This document shows positions 24,163 to 32,774 of a stretch of 64,000 bases of DNA, piece after piece. The stretch covers positions 1,240,001 through 1,304,000 of the forward strand of contig OW818690.1 in assembly GCA_942493315.1 (NCBI GenBank), in the 5' to 3' direction. The DNA is from UBA5429 sp942493315. Lineage in GTDB: Bacteria > Bacteroidota > Bacteroidia > Bacteroidales > WCHB1-69. The notes under the pieces were generated by a model that saw only the letters and a program-made list of their open reading frames with translations, did not search any database and was not told the DNA's origin. Positions within the stretch are counted from its first letter, which is position 1; the number at the start of each line of letters is the position of its first letter. The position numbers and the translations under genes are program-made.

Positions 24163-26562
24163 ATGAAAAACACACTCTTTGTTTTCATTTTTATATTTTC
24201 ATTGTGTTATACATTTTCACAAAATAGTAAACAAATTAATGGTTTTGTTAAAGATATTAAATCAGGCGAAGTCTTAATCGGTGCAACTATAATAGATAGT
24301 ATCAATAAATTGGGAACTTATACTGACAATAATGGTTATTTTAGTTTAGTTGTACATATACCATGTACATTAAAATTTTCATATTTGGGATACAATACAA
24401 TTGATACTATAATCTTACCAAATTCCAAAAATCAATTTTCAATTTATCTGGAACAGAATCAAAAATTAAATGAATTTGAAATTACTGCAAAGCCCATTAA
24501 CCAAGCAAATATAAGTACGTTAATGATTAATGAAATTGAAAATCTTCCTTCATTGGGGGGAAAAGTGGATATTGGACGTGCATTACAAACTTTACCCGGA
24601 ATTAGTGGTCCTAAAGAGGGAAGTAGCACCTTGTTGATAAGAGGAGGAGATCCCGGGCAAAATATGTATTTATTTGACAATGTTCCCGTCTTATATGTTA
24701 ATCACTTAGCAGGGTTTTTTTCTGTTTTTAATCCAGATATTATCAATAGTATTGATGTTTTTAAAGGAGATTTCCCAGCAAAATTTGGAGGTAAAATTTC
24801 TTCTTTTATAGATATTACTCAAAAAGAGGGAAATAATAAAGAATTGAAAGGTAATTATTCAATCGGGTTAACAGATTTATCATTCGCTATTGAAGGTCCA
24901 ATCAGTAAATATAAATCAAGTTTCATTATTACTGCCAGGAAAACATTGATTGAACCATTATTACTTTTAGCAACTTCTACAGAAGGCAATAATGTCTATA
25001 TGTTATATGGGTTTCATGATATTAATGGGAAATACACATGGAAACCAAATGATAAAAATGTTATAAGCTATAATTTATATTATGGAGATGATTATTTAAA
25101 CTTCAGAAAAAAAAATGATGGATACAATGATGATATAATTAATCATAACAGTGCCCATATATGGGGGAATGTGCTTTCTTCTGTCCAATGGAAGTCAATA
25201 GTAAGTCCAAAAATATTTTTCATTTTAGGAGCCTCTTATACCAGATATAGAGCAAAAGATGATGTTTACTATAGCATACGTCAAGATTCTGACAAAGTTG
25301 ATTATAAAATGAAATTCTTATCATCAGTAGATGACTTTTCCTCAAGAGTTCATATAAAATATGACGCAACCGGTTTTTGGAACCTGCATCTTGGATTGGA
25401 ATCTTATTTGAAAACATATTTACCAATATATGAGGAATTGAATAATAATAAATCCCAAAAACAAATCGACTTTATCAGTGAAAATGTAATATTCTTGAAT
25501 AATGAATTAAAAATCAAAAAATTTCTCATACTTAATATAGGGGCAAGATTTATTTCTTTTATAAATGAAAAATATTTTGACTTTTCATTAGAACCAAGAG
25601 CAAATATCAAATTAAATCTATCAAAAAATCATACTTTTTTTATTGCTTATTCTAAAACTACACAAAATAATCACTTATTGTTATCAGGAGCTAGTATCAT
25701 ACAAAACGAAATTTGGTTTCCTGCAAATGATTTTTTTATACCTTCATCTGCAAATCATTACTCTATGGGATGGGAAGGCGTTTTTTTTAATAATCGTCAA
25801 CAATCAAGTATTCTTATTTATTACAAAGATATGCAAAACCTTTGTTCTTATAAAGAAGGTTATTCCATTATAAAAGGGGATGATTATTGGTTGTCAAAAA
25901 TTGAAAAAAATGGAATTGGGAAATCAATTGGTCTGGAAGTTTTTACAAAATTAAAATTTAAAAAACTTCAAACTACAATTTCTTATACCTATTCCAAAAC
26001 TACAAGACAATACGAACATATAAATAATGGGAAAGAATATGTTTTTGATTTTGATAGACCTCATGATTTTTCAATAACCTTATTTTACCAAATTTCAAGC
26101 AAAATTCAAGTGAATCTTTATTGGACTTTTCAAACAGGATTGCCTTATACCCCGGTTATAGGGAAACAAATTTCACTCACTGAAGATGGATTTATTCAAA
26201 CTTTGATATATGGTGAAAAAAATAGTGAGAGATTAAAAAATTATCATAGATTGGATATATCTTTGAATTATACTTATTACAATAAAAATAATAGAAAATC
26301 GATATGGAGTTTTAGTATTTACAACGTTTATAATCGTAAAAATCCTTACTATTATTACTATAACAACAACCCAACTTCGGAAATTTACCATAACACATTT
26401 GATAATTCAATTATACCACTCTATCTATATCAAATTTGCTATTTCCCGATAATTCCTTCATTCTCATATAAAGTTTTTTTCGATCAAACTAATAAACCTA
26501 AAATTCAATTCAAAAAATTCAGTGAAAGTAAATTTAAGAAATGGTTGTACTATGAAAATTAA
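24163..26562 (+). CDS. TonB-dependent receptor with carboxypeptidase-regulatory N-domain
   Basis: A 799-residue outer-membrane receptor. After a signal peptide (about 1-20), an Ig-like carboxypeptidase-regulatory domain covers about 22-105 with GATIIDSINKLGTYTDNNGYF-like sequence. The plug domain follows at about 120-225 with GRALQTLPGI, LLIRGGDPGQNMYLFDNVPV and FKGDFPAKFGGKISSF. The remainder is beta-barrel, rich in aromatic-alternating strands. Pairing with DUF4249 suggests uptake of a specific ligand powered by TonB-ExbBD, but the ligand cannot be read. The next gene starts inside its last codons. Confidence 0.88.
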   Translation: MKNTLFVFIFIFSLCYTFSQNSKQINGFVKDIKSGEVLIGATIIDSINKLGTYTDNNGYFSLVVHIPCTLKFSYLGYNTIDTIILPNSKNQFSIYLEQNQKLNEFEITAKPINQANISTLMINEIENLPSLGGKVDIGRALQTLPGISGPKEGSSTLLIRGGDPGQNMYLFDNVPVLYVNHLAGFFSVFNPDIINSIDVFKGDFPAKFGGKISSFIDITQKEGNNKELKGNYSIGLTDLSFAIEGPISKYKSSFIITARKTLIEPLLLLATSTEGNNVYMLYGFHDINGKYTWKPNDKNVISYNLYYGDDYLNFRKKNDGYNDDIINHNSAHIWGNVLSSVQWKSIVSPKIFFILGASYTRYRAKDDVYYSIRQDSDKVDYKMKFLSSVDDFSSRVHIKYDATGFWNLHLGLESYLKTYLPIYEELNNNKSQKQIDFISENVIFLNNELKIKKFLILNIGARFISFINEKYFDFSLEPRANIKLNLSKNHTFFIAYSKTTQNNHLLLSGASIIQNEIWFPANDFFIPSSANHYSMGWEGVFFNNRQQSSILIYYKDMQNLCSYKEGYSIIKGDDYWLSKIEKNGIGKSIGLEVFTKLKFKKLQTTISYTYSKTTRQYEHINNGKEYVFDFDRPHDFSITLFYQISSKIQVNLYWTFQTGLPYTPVIGKQISLTEDGFIQTLIYGEKNSERLKNYHRLDISLNYTYYNKNNRKSIWSFSIYNVYNRKNPYYYYYNNNPTSEIYHNTFDNSIIPLYLYQICYFPIIPSFSYKVFFDQTNKPKIQFKKFSESKFKKWLYYEN

Positions 26563-27172
26563 AATTTTTATCATTTCAATGTTTATTTTTTCATTTGTTT
26601 CATTGTATTCAAGAGATTCCTTGAAGTTTAATCATATAATTGATGTTTCGTATTCAATGTTTGATTTTAACTATATGCAAACTAAAGAAAATTTTAAATA
26701 TATACAGTTTAAAAGTGATATGCAAATTTTTAATATTCAATACAATTATAAAATTCTAGAATTTCTTAGCATTGGTGGATACGGAAGAATCGGAAGGTAT
26801 AAGGAAGAAATTAGTGAGCAAATTTATGTTGATTCAAGTCAAATAAACACATTTAATTCATTGTTTTATGGTTCAAAAAACTGTTGGCAATATGGATTAT
26901 CTTCAAAAATATTTTTAGTACCCCTTTTTTTTAAATCGAATATTCCCCGGTTCGATTTATATATCGTAGGAAATTTTGGTTTGGTATCAGATTTAAAAAC
27001 TAGCTATCAAAATGTTTTTACAAAAAACAATCATTTTATTGACTTAAGTGCAAAGATCGGTTTTTCATTATACTTGTTCAAAAAAGTAGGTCTTTTTATT
27101 GAATATGGCTATTCTCATAACAAATACTATAGTACGTATAATTGGCATTATGGAGTTAATTGTAGATTCTGA
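26552..27172 (+). CDS. Small exported protein, probable beta-barrel
   Basis: A 206-residue protein of no family I recognise. The ATG at 26552 overlaps the receptor gene by 11 bases and gives a good signal peptide, IKIFIISMFIFSFVSLYSRD; the longest frame adds ten charged residues in front and spoils it. The mature part alternates aromatic and polar residues and ends WHYGVNCRF, as expected for a small outer-membrane barrel of about eight to ten strands. Its overlap with the receptor gene makes a joint role likely. Confidence 0.65.
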   Translation: MKIKIFIISMFIFSFVSLYSRDSLKFNHIIDVSYSMFDFNYMQTKENFKYIQFKSDMQIFNIQYNYKILEFLSIGGYGRIGRYKEEISEQIYVDSSQINTFNSLFYGSKNCWQYGLSSKIFLVPLFFKSNIPRFDLYIVGNFGLVSDLKTSYQNVFTKNNHFIDLSAKIGFSLYLFKKVGLFIEYGYSHNKYYSTYNWHYGVNCRF

Positions 27173-27230
27173 AAAAAATGACATTCCATCTAATTTAAAA
27201 AATGAATTAATATATACCCACTTTTTTTAC

Positions 27231-27238
27231 TATTTTTG
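27231..27238 (+). promoter_or_regulatory. Promoter -7 element for the acetyltransferase gene
   Basis: TATTTTTG followed by C, 24 bases before the ATG at 27263. It separates this gene from the DUF4249 operon. Confidence 0.6.
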
Positions 27239-27262
27239 CGTTAACTAATAATTTCTTGGATT

Positions 27263-27832
27263 ATGGATTACTTTGTTCACGAATCTTCTTACATCGATGA
27301 AGGATGTCAAATCGGTAAGGGTACTAAAATCTGGCACTTCTGTCATATTATGTCTCATGCTGTTATTGGAGAAAACTGTAATTTAGGGCAAAATGTAATG
27401 ATTGCGCCATCTGTAGTTTTAGGAAATAATGTAAAAATCCAGAATAATGTTTCGATTTACTCCGGCGTGATATGTGAAGATGATGTTTTTTTAGGTCCAT
27501 CTATGGTTTTTACAAATGTTTCACATCCAAGAAGCGCTGTTGTTCGTAAAGATCAATATGAAAAGACGCTTGTGAAAAAAGGAGCCACTATTGGAGCTAA
27601 TGCTACCATTGTTTGTGGCCATACTATAGGAAGATTTGCCTTTATTGGCGCAGGAAGTGTCGTTACCAAAGATGTTCCGGATTACGCTCTTATGGTTGGA
27701 AATCCCACGAAACAAACAGGCTGGGTGAGTGAGTTTGGTCATCAATTAAATTTTAACGAAAAAAAACTCGCCACCTGTAAAGAGAGTGGCGAGCAATATC
27801 AACTCACGGAAAACGGAGTTGTAAAAATCTAA
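27263..27832 (+). CDS. WbpD/WlbB-like sugar N-acetyltransferase
   Basis: A 189-residue left-handed beta-helix acyltransferase. Hexapeptide repeats run from about residue 14 to 150: IGKGTKIWHFCHIMSHAVIGENCNLGQ in successive turns, then VKIQNNVSIYSGV and IGANATIVCGHTIGRFAFIGAGSVV. The closest functional relatives acetylate UDP-3-amino sugars in O-antigen synthesis (WbpD/WlbB type). Acetyl-CoA would be the donor. No other nucleotide-sugar gene is adjacent, which is unusual for this family. It has its own promoter and converges with pta. Confidence 0.82.
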   Translation: MDYFVHESSYIDEGCQIGKGTKIWHFCHIMSHAVIGENCNLGQNVMIAPSVVLGNNVKIQNNVSIYSGVICEDDVFLGPSMVFTNVSHPRSAVVRKDQYEKTLVKKGATIGANATIVCGHTIGRFAFIGAGSVVTKDVPDYALMVGNPTKQTGWVSEFGHQLNFNEKKLATCKESGEQYQLTENGVVKI

Positions 27833-27842
27833 TATTTTAATA

Positions 27843-28841
27843 TTAAACGGTTGCCTGACAAGCAGTTATTGCAACCAGACTTACGATATCATCAACTGAA
27901 CATCCTCGTGAAAGGTCATTGATAGGAGCAGCCATCCCTTGCATAATGGGACCAACGGCTTCTGCTTCAGCGATACGTTGAACCAATTTATAAGCAATAT
28001 TTCCAACTTCTAATGTTGGAAAAACCAAAACATTAGCTCTGCCTGCGATCTCACTGCCCGGAGCTTTTGAAGCGCCAACACTTGGAACAATCGCTGCATC
28101 TGCTTGTAATTCACCATCAATTTTTAAATCTGGAGCCATCTCTTTTGCAATGCGGGTTGCATTTACCACTTTGTCCACCATTTCATGTTTTGCTGAACCT
28201 TTGGTTGAAAAACTCAACATAGCCACTCTTGGATCTAATTTTGCAATTGATTGGGCTGTTCTGGCAGAAACTACAGCGATTTCAGCCAATTCTCTTTCAT
28301 TTGGATTGGGTGTTGCAGCACAATCAGCAAATACCATAATGCCATCATCACCCCATTTTTTATCTTTGAAAACCATGATGAATGCACCGGAAACAACAGT
28401 TACACCGGGTAATGTTTTAACAATTTGAAAAGCTGGACGTAATACGTCTCCGGTTGCATTTTTAGCACCCGCTACTTCACCATCCACTTCTTTGTTTTTG
28501 ATAAGTAATGTAGCCAAATACAATGGATCCTCCACTAAACGGAGTGCTTCTTCCATTTGCATTCCTTTACTTTTTCTGATCTCACACAACATTTGAGCAT
28601 ACATCTCCTTTTGTGGATTGGCAATCGGATCGATGATTCTGGCTTTCGAAATATGTTGTAAGCCCCATTCAGATGCTTGTTTTTCAATTTGAGCAGTGTT
28701 ACCTAACAATACAATATTGGCATACCCTTCTTTAAGTACAATATCAGCAGCTTTTAAGGTTCTCTCTTCCTCGCCTTCAGGAAGAACAATAGTTTTGTTT
28801 GCCTTTTTGGCATTCTCTTTAATTTGTTCTATAATGTTCAT
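27843..28841 (-). CDS. pta: Phosphate acetyltransferase
   Basis: Pta interconverts acetyl-CoA and acetyl phosphate for acetate production or use. The 332-residue protein is the short catalytic form, without the DRTGG and P-loop domains of enteric Pta. Signatures are IVLPEGEEERTLKAADI near the N-terminus, AGAKNATGDVLRPAFQI, VVSGAFIMV, FADCAATPNPNERELAEIA and PTLEVGNIAYKLVQR. Its usual partner, ackA, is not in the window. A dedicated promoter lies back to back with that of the T9SS type B gene. Confidence 0.95.
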   Translation of the reverse strand: MNIIEQIKENAKKANKTIVLPEGEEERTLKAADIVLKEGYANIVLLGNTAQIEKQASEWGLQHISKARIIDPIANPQKEMYAQMLCEIRKSKGMQMEEALRLVEDPLYLATLLIKNKEVDGEVAGAKNATGDVLRPAFQIVKTLPGVTVVSGAFIMVFKDKKWGDDGIMVFADCAATPNPNERELAEIAVVSARTAQSIAKLDPRVAMLSFSTKGSAKHEMVDKVVNATRIAKEMAPDLKIDGELQADAAIVPSVGASKAPGSEIAGRANVLVFPTLEVGNIAYKLVQRIAEAEAVGPIMQGMAAPINDLSRGCSVDDIVSLVAITACQATV

Positions 28842-28875
28842 AATATGTTGTGTTTTTATTATTTATTTCGAGGTG

Positions 28876-28883
28876 CAAAAGTA
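28876..28883 (-). promoter_or_regulatory. Promoter -7 element for pta
   Basis: TACTTTTG on the minus strand, followed by C. The divergent promoter begins only 15 bases away, so the -33 region of each overlaps the -7 region of the other. Confidence 0.6.
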
Positions 28884-28898
28884 CACCAATTTTTTTTA

Positions 28899-28906
28899 TA
28901 TTTTTG
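28899..28906 (+). promoter_or_regulatory. Promoter -7 element for the type B T9SS protein
   Basis: TATTTTTG followed by C. The predicted transcript starts near 28913, downstream of the longest-frame ATG at 28824, which decides the start in favour of 28935. Confidence 0.65.
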
Positions 28907-28934
28907 CGTTATCTTTATTTTAAAAAGATACTAC

Positions 28935-31532
28935 ATGAAATTCAAACTGCTACTGTTTTTTCTGGTTTTCAGCTCCATTACCCTTTTTGCTACTCATAAC
29001 AGAGCCGGTGAAATCACGTATCGTTATCTGAATGGATTAACTTATCAGTTCACCATTATCACTTATACATACACACCAAGTCCCGCTGACAGGCCACAAA
29101 TTGAGGTTTTTTGGGGAGATGGAACCAGTACAATCATTAACAGAAACAGCAAAACGGATTTAGGAGATAATATTAGCAAAAATACCTATATTTCAAATCA
29201 TTCCTTTTCCTCAATGGGGACATATCATATCACTTTTGAAGATCCAAACAGAAATGCCGGTATTGTGAATATCCCAAATTCGGTTAATATTCCATTTTTT
29301 ATTGATAATACGGTGATTATTAATCCGTTTATTGGCACCAATAGCTCTCCGGTTCTTTTGAATCCACCCATTGATAATGGTTGTGTAAATGTTCCTTTTT
29401 ATCACAATCCTGGAGCTTATGATATTGACGGAGATAGTTTATCCTTTAAAATTATTAACTGTAAAGGGTATAATGGGGAAAATATTCCCGGCTACACTTT
29501 TCCGGCAACATCAAACACCTTTGCTATTGATCCATATACCGGTGAATTAACCTGGGATTCTCCTGTTTTAGTCGGAGAGTATAATATTGCTATTCAGATC
29601 AATGAATATAGAAATCGTGTCTTAATTGGCACGATGGTCAGAGATATGCAGGTTTCCATTGCTGCGTGTAATAATCAACCACCGGAAATTCATACTTTAA
29701 CAGATACCTGTGTAACAGCCGGTGAAGTTTTAAATTTTGATGTGATGGTAACAGATCCAAACTCTAGTGAAGTTACCTTAACCGCTACTGGAGAACCATT
29801 TTTACTTTCCAACTCTCCTGCATTTTTACAAAGTGCATCCGGACCTCCTCCCATTACATCTTCATTTGTTTGGAATACGGAATGTTCTCATGTTAAGAAA
29901 GGAAAATATGTGGCTCATTTAAAAGCTGAAGATAATGGTCCGGTTATTAATCTGGTGTCGTTTAAAACCATTTATATTACCGTTGTTGCTCCAAAACCTG
30001 AAAATCCAATAGCAATTCCATCAGGTAATACCATTAAAATAACCTGGGATAAAGAGATTTGCAATAACGCATCCGGATACAAAATTTATAAAAGAACCGA
30101 TTCTTATCCGTTTGATCCTGAAATTTGTGAAACAGGGTTGCCGGGGTATGCAGGATATCAATTGTTAGGAACCACTTTTTCTGTTCATGATACAACATTT
30201 ACCGACGATGGAACGCTAATTCCCATCTATCACGGTAACTGGTACTGTTATAGAATTGTTGCCTATTTCCCTGATGGAGCTGAAAGTTATGTATCTGATG
30301 AGGTTTGTGCTTATATTATGAATGATGCTCCACTCATCACACAAGTGGATGTGGATTCAACAGATCGATCGTTTGGAAAAATCAATGTTGCCTGGTTAGC
30401 ACCACCGGAAATAGATACAACATTGGTTGAAGAACCTTACTTTTTTAAAATTTACCGGGCATCTTCTGTAAATTCTAACTTTGAAGAGTTAACAACAATA
30501 AACTTTGATCAAAATTATCAATTTTTAGATGAAAATCTAAATACTGATAGTGTAACCTATTTTTATAAAGTTGAGTTTTGGGGAGAGGGTGATTTTGGAC
30601 CATTTATGGTGGAAACTTCTGATCAGGCTTCTTCCGTGTTCTTAAAATCAACACCTACCGATAATGCCATCGTTTTATCATGGAATCCTACAGTGCCATG
30701 GAGAAACAGGGCATTCAACATTTACAGATTGAATCCACAAACAGATCAGTTTGACTCAATTGGGATTACCAATGAACTTTCCTACACCGATTATGGCCTC
30801 CAAAATGGAGTAGAATATTGCTACTACATCAAATCGATTGGGGGTTATTTTGCGCCCGATTCCATTTTCCCGTTATTCAACCGATCTCAAATCAAATGTG
30901 AGGAACCCATTGATAATGTTCCGCCTCAATTACCGGATATCACCATCACTACCGATTGTGATAAAGTGCTCATATCCTGGACTTTTGACAATGATACAGC
31001 CTACTTTGATGTTTTTAAATATTACATCTATTATCGCCCCAATTATCAATCTGAGTTCTATTTACTTGATTCTGTTATGGGTTATGATGATCCTTGTTTT
31101 CTAAATGTATGTGAAAAAATATTGGACGACAGACCCCATATAACCGGATGTTACACATTGGCATTGATCGATTCTGTAGGAAATATTACAGAAAAAATTC
31201 CCGAAGTATGTTTTGATGTTGAAGATTGTATGACCTATACGCTTCCTAACATTTTTACCCCAAACAAAGATGGTATCAATGATTTTTGGATCCCTTTCCC
31301 TTACGCAAATGTTGATTCTATTGATTTATTTGTGTATAATCGCTGGGGCAGAAAAGTGTTTCATACAAACAATCCCGATATTAACTGGGATGGAAAAGAT
31401 TATTTATCTGAACAACCCGTGTCTGATGGAACTTATTACTACTCTTGTGAAATTTTGATTCAGACTTTAAATGGTTCTAAGAAAATTGCCATGCATGGTA
31501 CAGTGACAATTGTAACTAATAATGATAATTAG
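28935..31532 (+). CDS. Secreted surface protein with T9SS type B sorting domain
   Basis: An 865-residue exported protein. The chosen ATG gives a signal peptide, KFKLLLFFLVFSSITLFA; the longer frame starts before the promoter. The middle contains beta-sandwich modules: cadherin/PKD-like segments at about 130-340 (for example YDIDGDSLSFKI and AIDPYTGELTWDSP) and fibronectin type III-like repeats at about 355-760 (IKITWDKE, FKIYRAS, IVLSWNP, FNIYRLN). The C-terminal 90 residues are the gliding-motility-associated type B domain with NIFTPNKDGINDFW, VYNRWGRKVFH and DGTYYYSCEI. Type B cargo is normally exported with help from PorP/SprF-type proteins, none of which is adjacent. Adhesion is a reasonable inference. 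Confidence 0.88.
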   Translation: MKFKLLLFFLVFSSITLFATHNRAGEITYRYLNGLTYQFTIITYTYTPSPADRPQIEVFWGDGTSTIINRNSKTDLGDNISKNTYISNHSFSSMGTYHITFEDPNRNAGIVNIPNSVNIPFFIDNTVIINPFIGTNSSPVLLNPPIDNGCVNVPFYHNPGAYDIDGDSLSFKIINCKGYNGENIPGYTFPATSNTFAIDPYTGELTWDSPVLVGEYNIAIQINEYRNRVLIGTMVRDMQVSIAACNNQPPEIHTLTDTCVTAGEVLNFDVMVTDPNSSEVTLTATGEPFLLSNSPAFLQSASGPPPITSSFVWNTECSHVKKGKYVAHLKAEDNGPVINLVSFKTIYITVVAPKPENPIAIPSGNTIKITWDKEICNNASGYKIYKRTDSYPFDPEICETGLPGYAGYQLLGTTFSVHDTTFTDDGTLIPIYHGNWYCYRIVAYFPDGAESYVSDEVCAYIMNDAPLITQVDVDSTDRSFGKINVAWLAPPEIDTTLVEEPYFFKIYRASSVNSNFEELTTINFDQNYQFLDENLNTDSVTYFYKVEFWGEGDFGPFMVETSDQASSVFLKSTPTDNAIVLSWNPTVPWRNRAFNIYRLNPQTDQFDSIGITNELSYTDYGLQNGVEYCYYIKSIGGYFAPDSIFPLFNRSQIKCEEPIDNVPPQLPDITITTDCDKVLISWTFDNDTAYFDVFKYYIYYRPNYQSEFYLLDSVMGYDDPCFLNVCEKILDDRPHITGCYTLALIDSVGNITEKIPEVCFDVEDCMTYTLPNIFTPNKDGINDFWIPFPYANVDSIDLFVYNRWGRKVFHTNNPDINWDGKDYLSEQPVSDGTYYYSCEILIQTLNGSKKIAMHGTVTIVTNNDN

Positions 31533-31918
31533 TTCTTAATTTTAAGTTCTTTTTTCAAAACAAAAACTTCAAAAATGGCATAAGTAAAATAGATGATTAG
31601 AAATGCTACGCCAAATTTGATACTATCGCTTTTGTTAATCAAAATATAAATAATTACAAATAAAATACAGGAAGAAAATTTGATAATTCTTGATAATAAG
31701 TATCTCGATATCATTTTCTTATTGTCATTACTTTTCACAGGTCTTAGTAAAATATACATCGTAAACATAGACAAAGTAAAAAAGAAAAGGACAATAAATG
31801 GTAATGCAGTTGAGGCATACTGAGGTACAAATATTTGAAAAAGAACACTTAAAGCTGCAATAATTACTGAAAAGATGATTTGTCTAAAGGCATATTTTGA
31901 CATTGGAATGGTGGCCAT
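31529..31918 (-). CDS. AtpI-like membrane protein
   Basis: A 129-residue protein with four hydrophobic helices and a basic C-terminal tail ending LKKELKIKN. In Bacteroidota a protein of this size and shape commonly lies between the AtpZ-like gene and atpB, at the head of the F-type ATP synthase genes. Here it follows the AtpZ-like gene by three bases and then overlaps the convergent T9SS gene by four, so atpB and the other subunit genes are missing at this place. Assignment rests on position and topology; residue identity to the family is weak by eye. Confidence 0.6.
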   Translation of the reverse strand: MATIPMSKYAFRQIIFSVIIAALSVLFQIFVPQYASTALPFIVLFFFTLSMFTMYILLRPVKSNDNKKMISRYLLSRIIKFSSCILFVIIYILINKSDSIKFGVAFLIIYFTYAIFEVFVLKKELKIKN

Positions 31919-31921
31919 GGT

Positions 31922-32137
31922 CTATTTTTTTTTAATGATAAAATCTTTGATAACGATGTAAATGGCTAATGTAATTCCCCCTAAGGATCCAACAATGGTA
32001 AAAAGAGGAGCAGTTTTTATACGTTCATCTAACTTAATCCCTCCATACGTACCTCCAAATATGATCAAACCCATTTGAAAGGCTACACCAGAATAGTGAC
32101 CATACCCTGATAACAGGGGTTTTTTGTCAGATTTCAT
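31922..32137 (-). CDS. AtpZ/AtpI family membrane protein
   Basis: A 71-residue protein with two hydrophobic helices joined by a charged loop. YSGVAFQMGLIIFGGTYGGIKLDER and GSLGGITLAIYIVIKD follow the AtpZ pattern. AtpZ/AtpI proteins help assemble the c-ring or form an Mg2+/Ca2+ transporter with AtpI. It sits between a bactofilin and an AtpI-like gene, the normal head of the Bacteroidota ATP synthase operon, but no synthase subunit follows. Confidence 0.75.
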   Translation of the reverse strand: MKSDKKPLLSGYGHYSGVAFQMGLIIFGGTYGGIKLDERIKTAPLFTIVGSLGGITLAIYIVIKDFIIKKK

Positions 32138-32144
32138 GAATCAA

Positions 32145-32507
32145 TTAAACGATTTCAGTTTGGGTATTTTGCATGGAACAATTTCCAATAAAATTGGCGC
32201 CCGGTTCAATAGAAATTTTTCCTACATGAATATTCCCGTTTAAATTGGCTGTAGATTTTAATGAAATCAGATCAGTAGCATTGACGTTTGCTTTTACAAA
32301 ACCTTCAATATCAATTGATTTACACCTAACTTCCCCTTCTAAAGAACCATTTTTACCAATAATAATTTTTGCATTAGAAGAAATATTCCCTTTAACAGTT
32401 CCATCAATTCTACAATCACCGGTTGTTATAAGATCACCGGTTAATGTGGTTCCTGAAGCAATGATGTTAACTCCACCAACCTCTTCTTGTTCAATAAGTT
32501 TTGCCAT
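32145..32507 (-). CDS. Bactofilin (polymer-forming cytoskeletal protein)
   Basis: Bactofilins polymerise into membrane-associated filaments through a beta-helical core. This 120-residue protein has the core at about residues 12-108, with repeated hydrophobic rungs: GTTLTGDLITTGDCRIDGTV, GNISSNAKIIIGKNGSLEGEV and DLISLKSTANLNGNIHVGKI in sequence. The ATG at 32505-32507 gives the standard MAKLIEQ start; the longest frame adds 18 residues that do not fit and reaches back to the promoter. Bactofilin next to AtpZ/AtpI is a common Bacteroidota arrangement. Confidence 0.85.
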   Translation of the reverse strand: MAKLIEQEEVGGVNIIASGTTLTGDLITTGDCRIDGTVKGNISSNAKIIIGKNGSLEGEVRCKSIDIEGFVKANVNATDLISLKSTANLNGNIHVGKISIEPGANFIGNCSMQNTQTEIV

Positions 32508-32558
32508 TGTACGATACGATTTATAAATGAAACAATAATTTTCAAAAGTTATAACATG

Positions 32559-32566
32559 CAAAAATA
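32559..32566 (-). promoter_or_regulatory. Promoter -7 element for the bactofilin-atpZ-atpI operon
   Basis: TATTTTTG on the minus strand, followed by C. The predicted start near 32552 excludes the longest-frame ATG at 32561 and leaves a leader of about 45 bases. Confidence 0.6.
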
Positions 32567-32600
32567 ATAAAATTGTTCATATAAACACTAAAAAAAATGA

Positions 32601-32740
32601 GCAAATTTGAAAATTAGCAAATTATAAGGGCTAAAGGCGAAGGGCTAAAGGCAAATGGGAATGAGCACATTGAGCATTCTGAGCTAACGAGCATTCTGAG
32701 CACATTGAGCATTCTGAGCTAACGAGCATTCTGAGCTAAC
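32601..32740. repeat. Third heptamer array, including a 35-base unit twice
   Basis: From 32629 the sequence reads in 7-base units: GGCTAAA, GGCGAAG, GGCTAAA, GGCAAAT, then AGCACAT, TGAGCAT, TCTGAGC, TAACGAG, CATTCTG. The last five form a 35-base block repeated exactly at 32664-32698 and 32699-32733. Looser GCAAATT-type units fill 32601-32628. The array separates the bactofilin and xerD promoters. The first 21 bases of the 35-base block also occur at 17607-17627. Confidence 0.85.
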
Positions 32741-32752
32741 GATCTATTTCCT

Positions 32753-32760
32753 TACTTTTG
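32753..32760 (+). promoter_or_regulatory. Promoter -7 element for xerD
   Basis: TACTTTTG, 14 bases before the xerD ATG. The spot where a -33 element would lie falls inside the repeat array and has no TTTG. Confidence 0.55.
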
Positions 32761-32774
32761 TAAAAAAATTATCC

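Noticed and set aside
27830..27845. Small palindrome between the convergent acetyltransferase and pta genes
   Set aside because: The stem is six A-T pairs with a four-base loop and only a short T-run on the pta side, too weak to call a terminator.
28824..28934. Upstream ATG extending the type B T9SS protein by 37 residues
   Set aside because: It lies upstream of the -7 promoter and removes the signal peptide from the N-terminus.
17549..32740. Possible CRISPR arrays at the three repeat loci
   Set aside because: Units are 7 bases and contiguous, with no unique spacers of 25-45 bases and no cas gene in the window.
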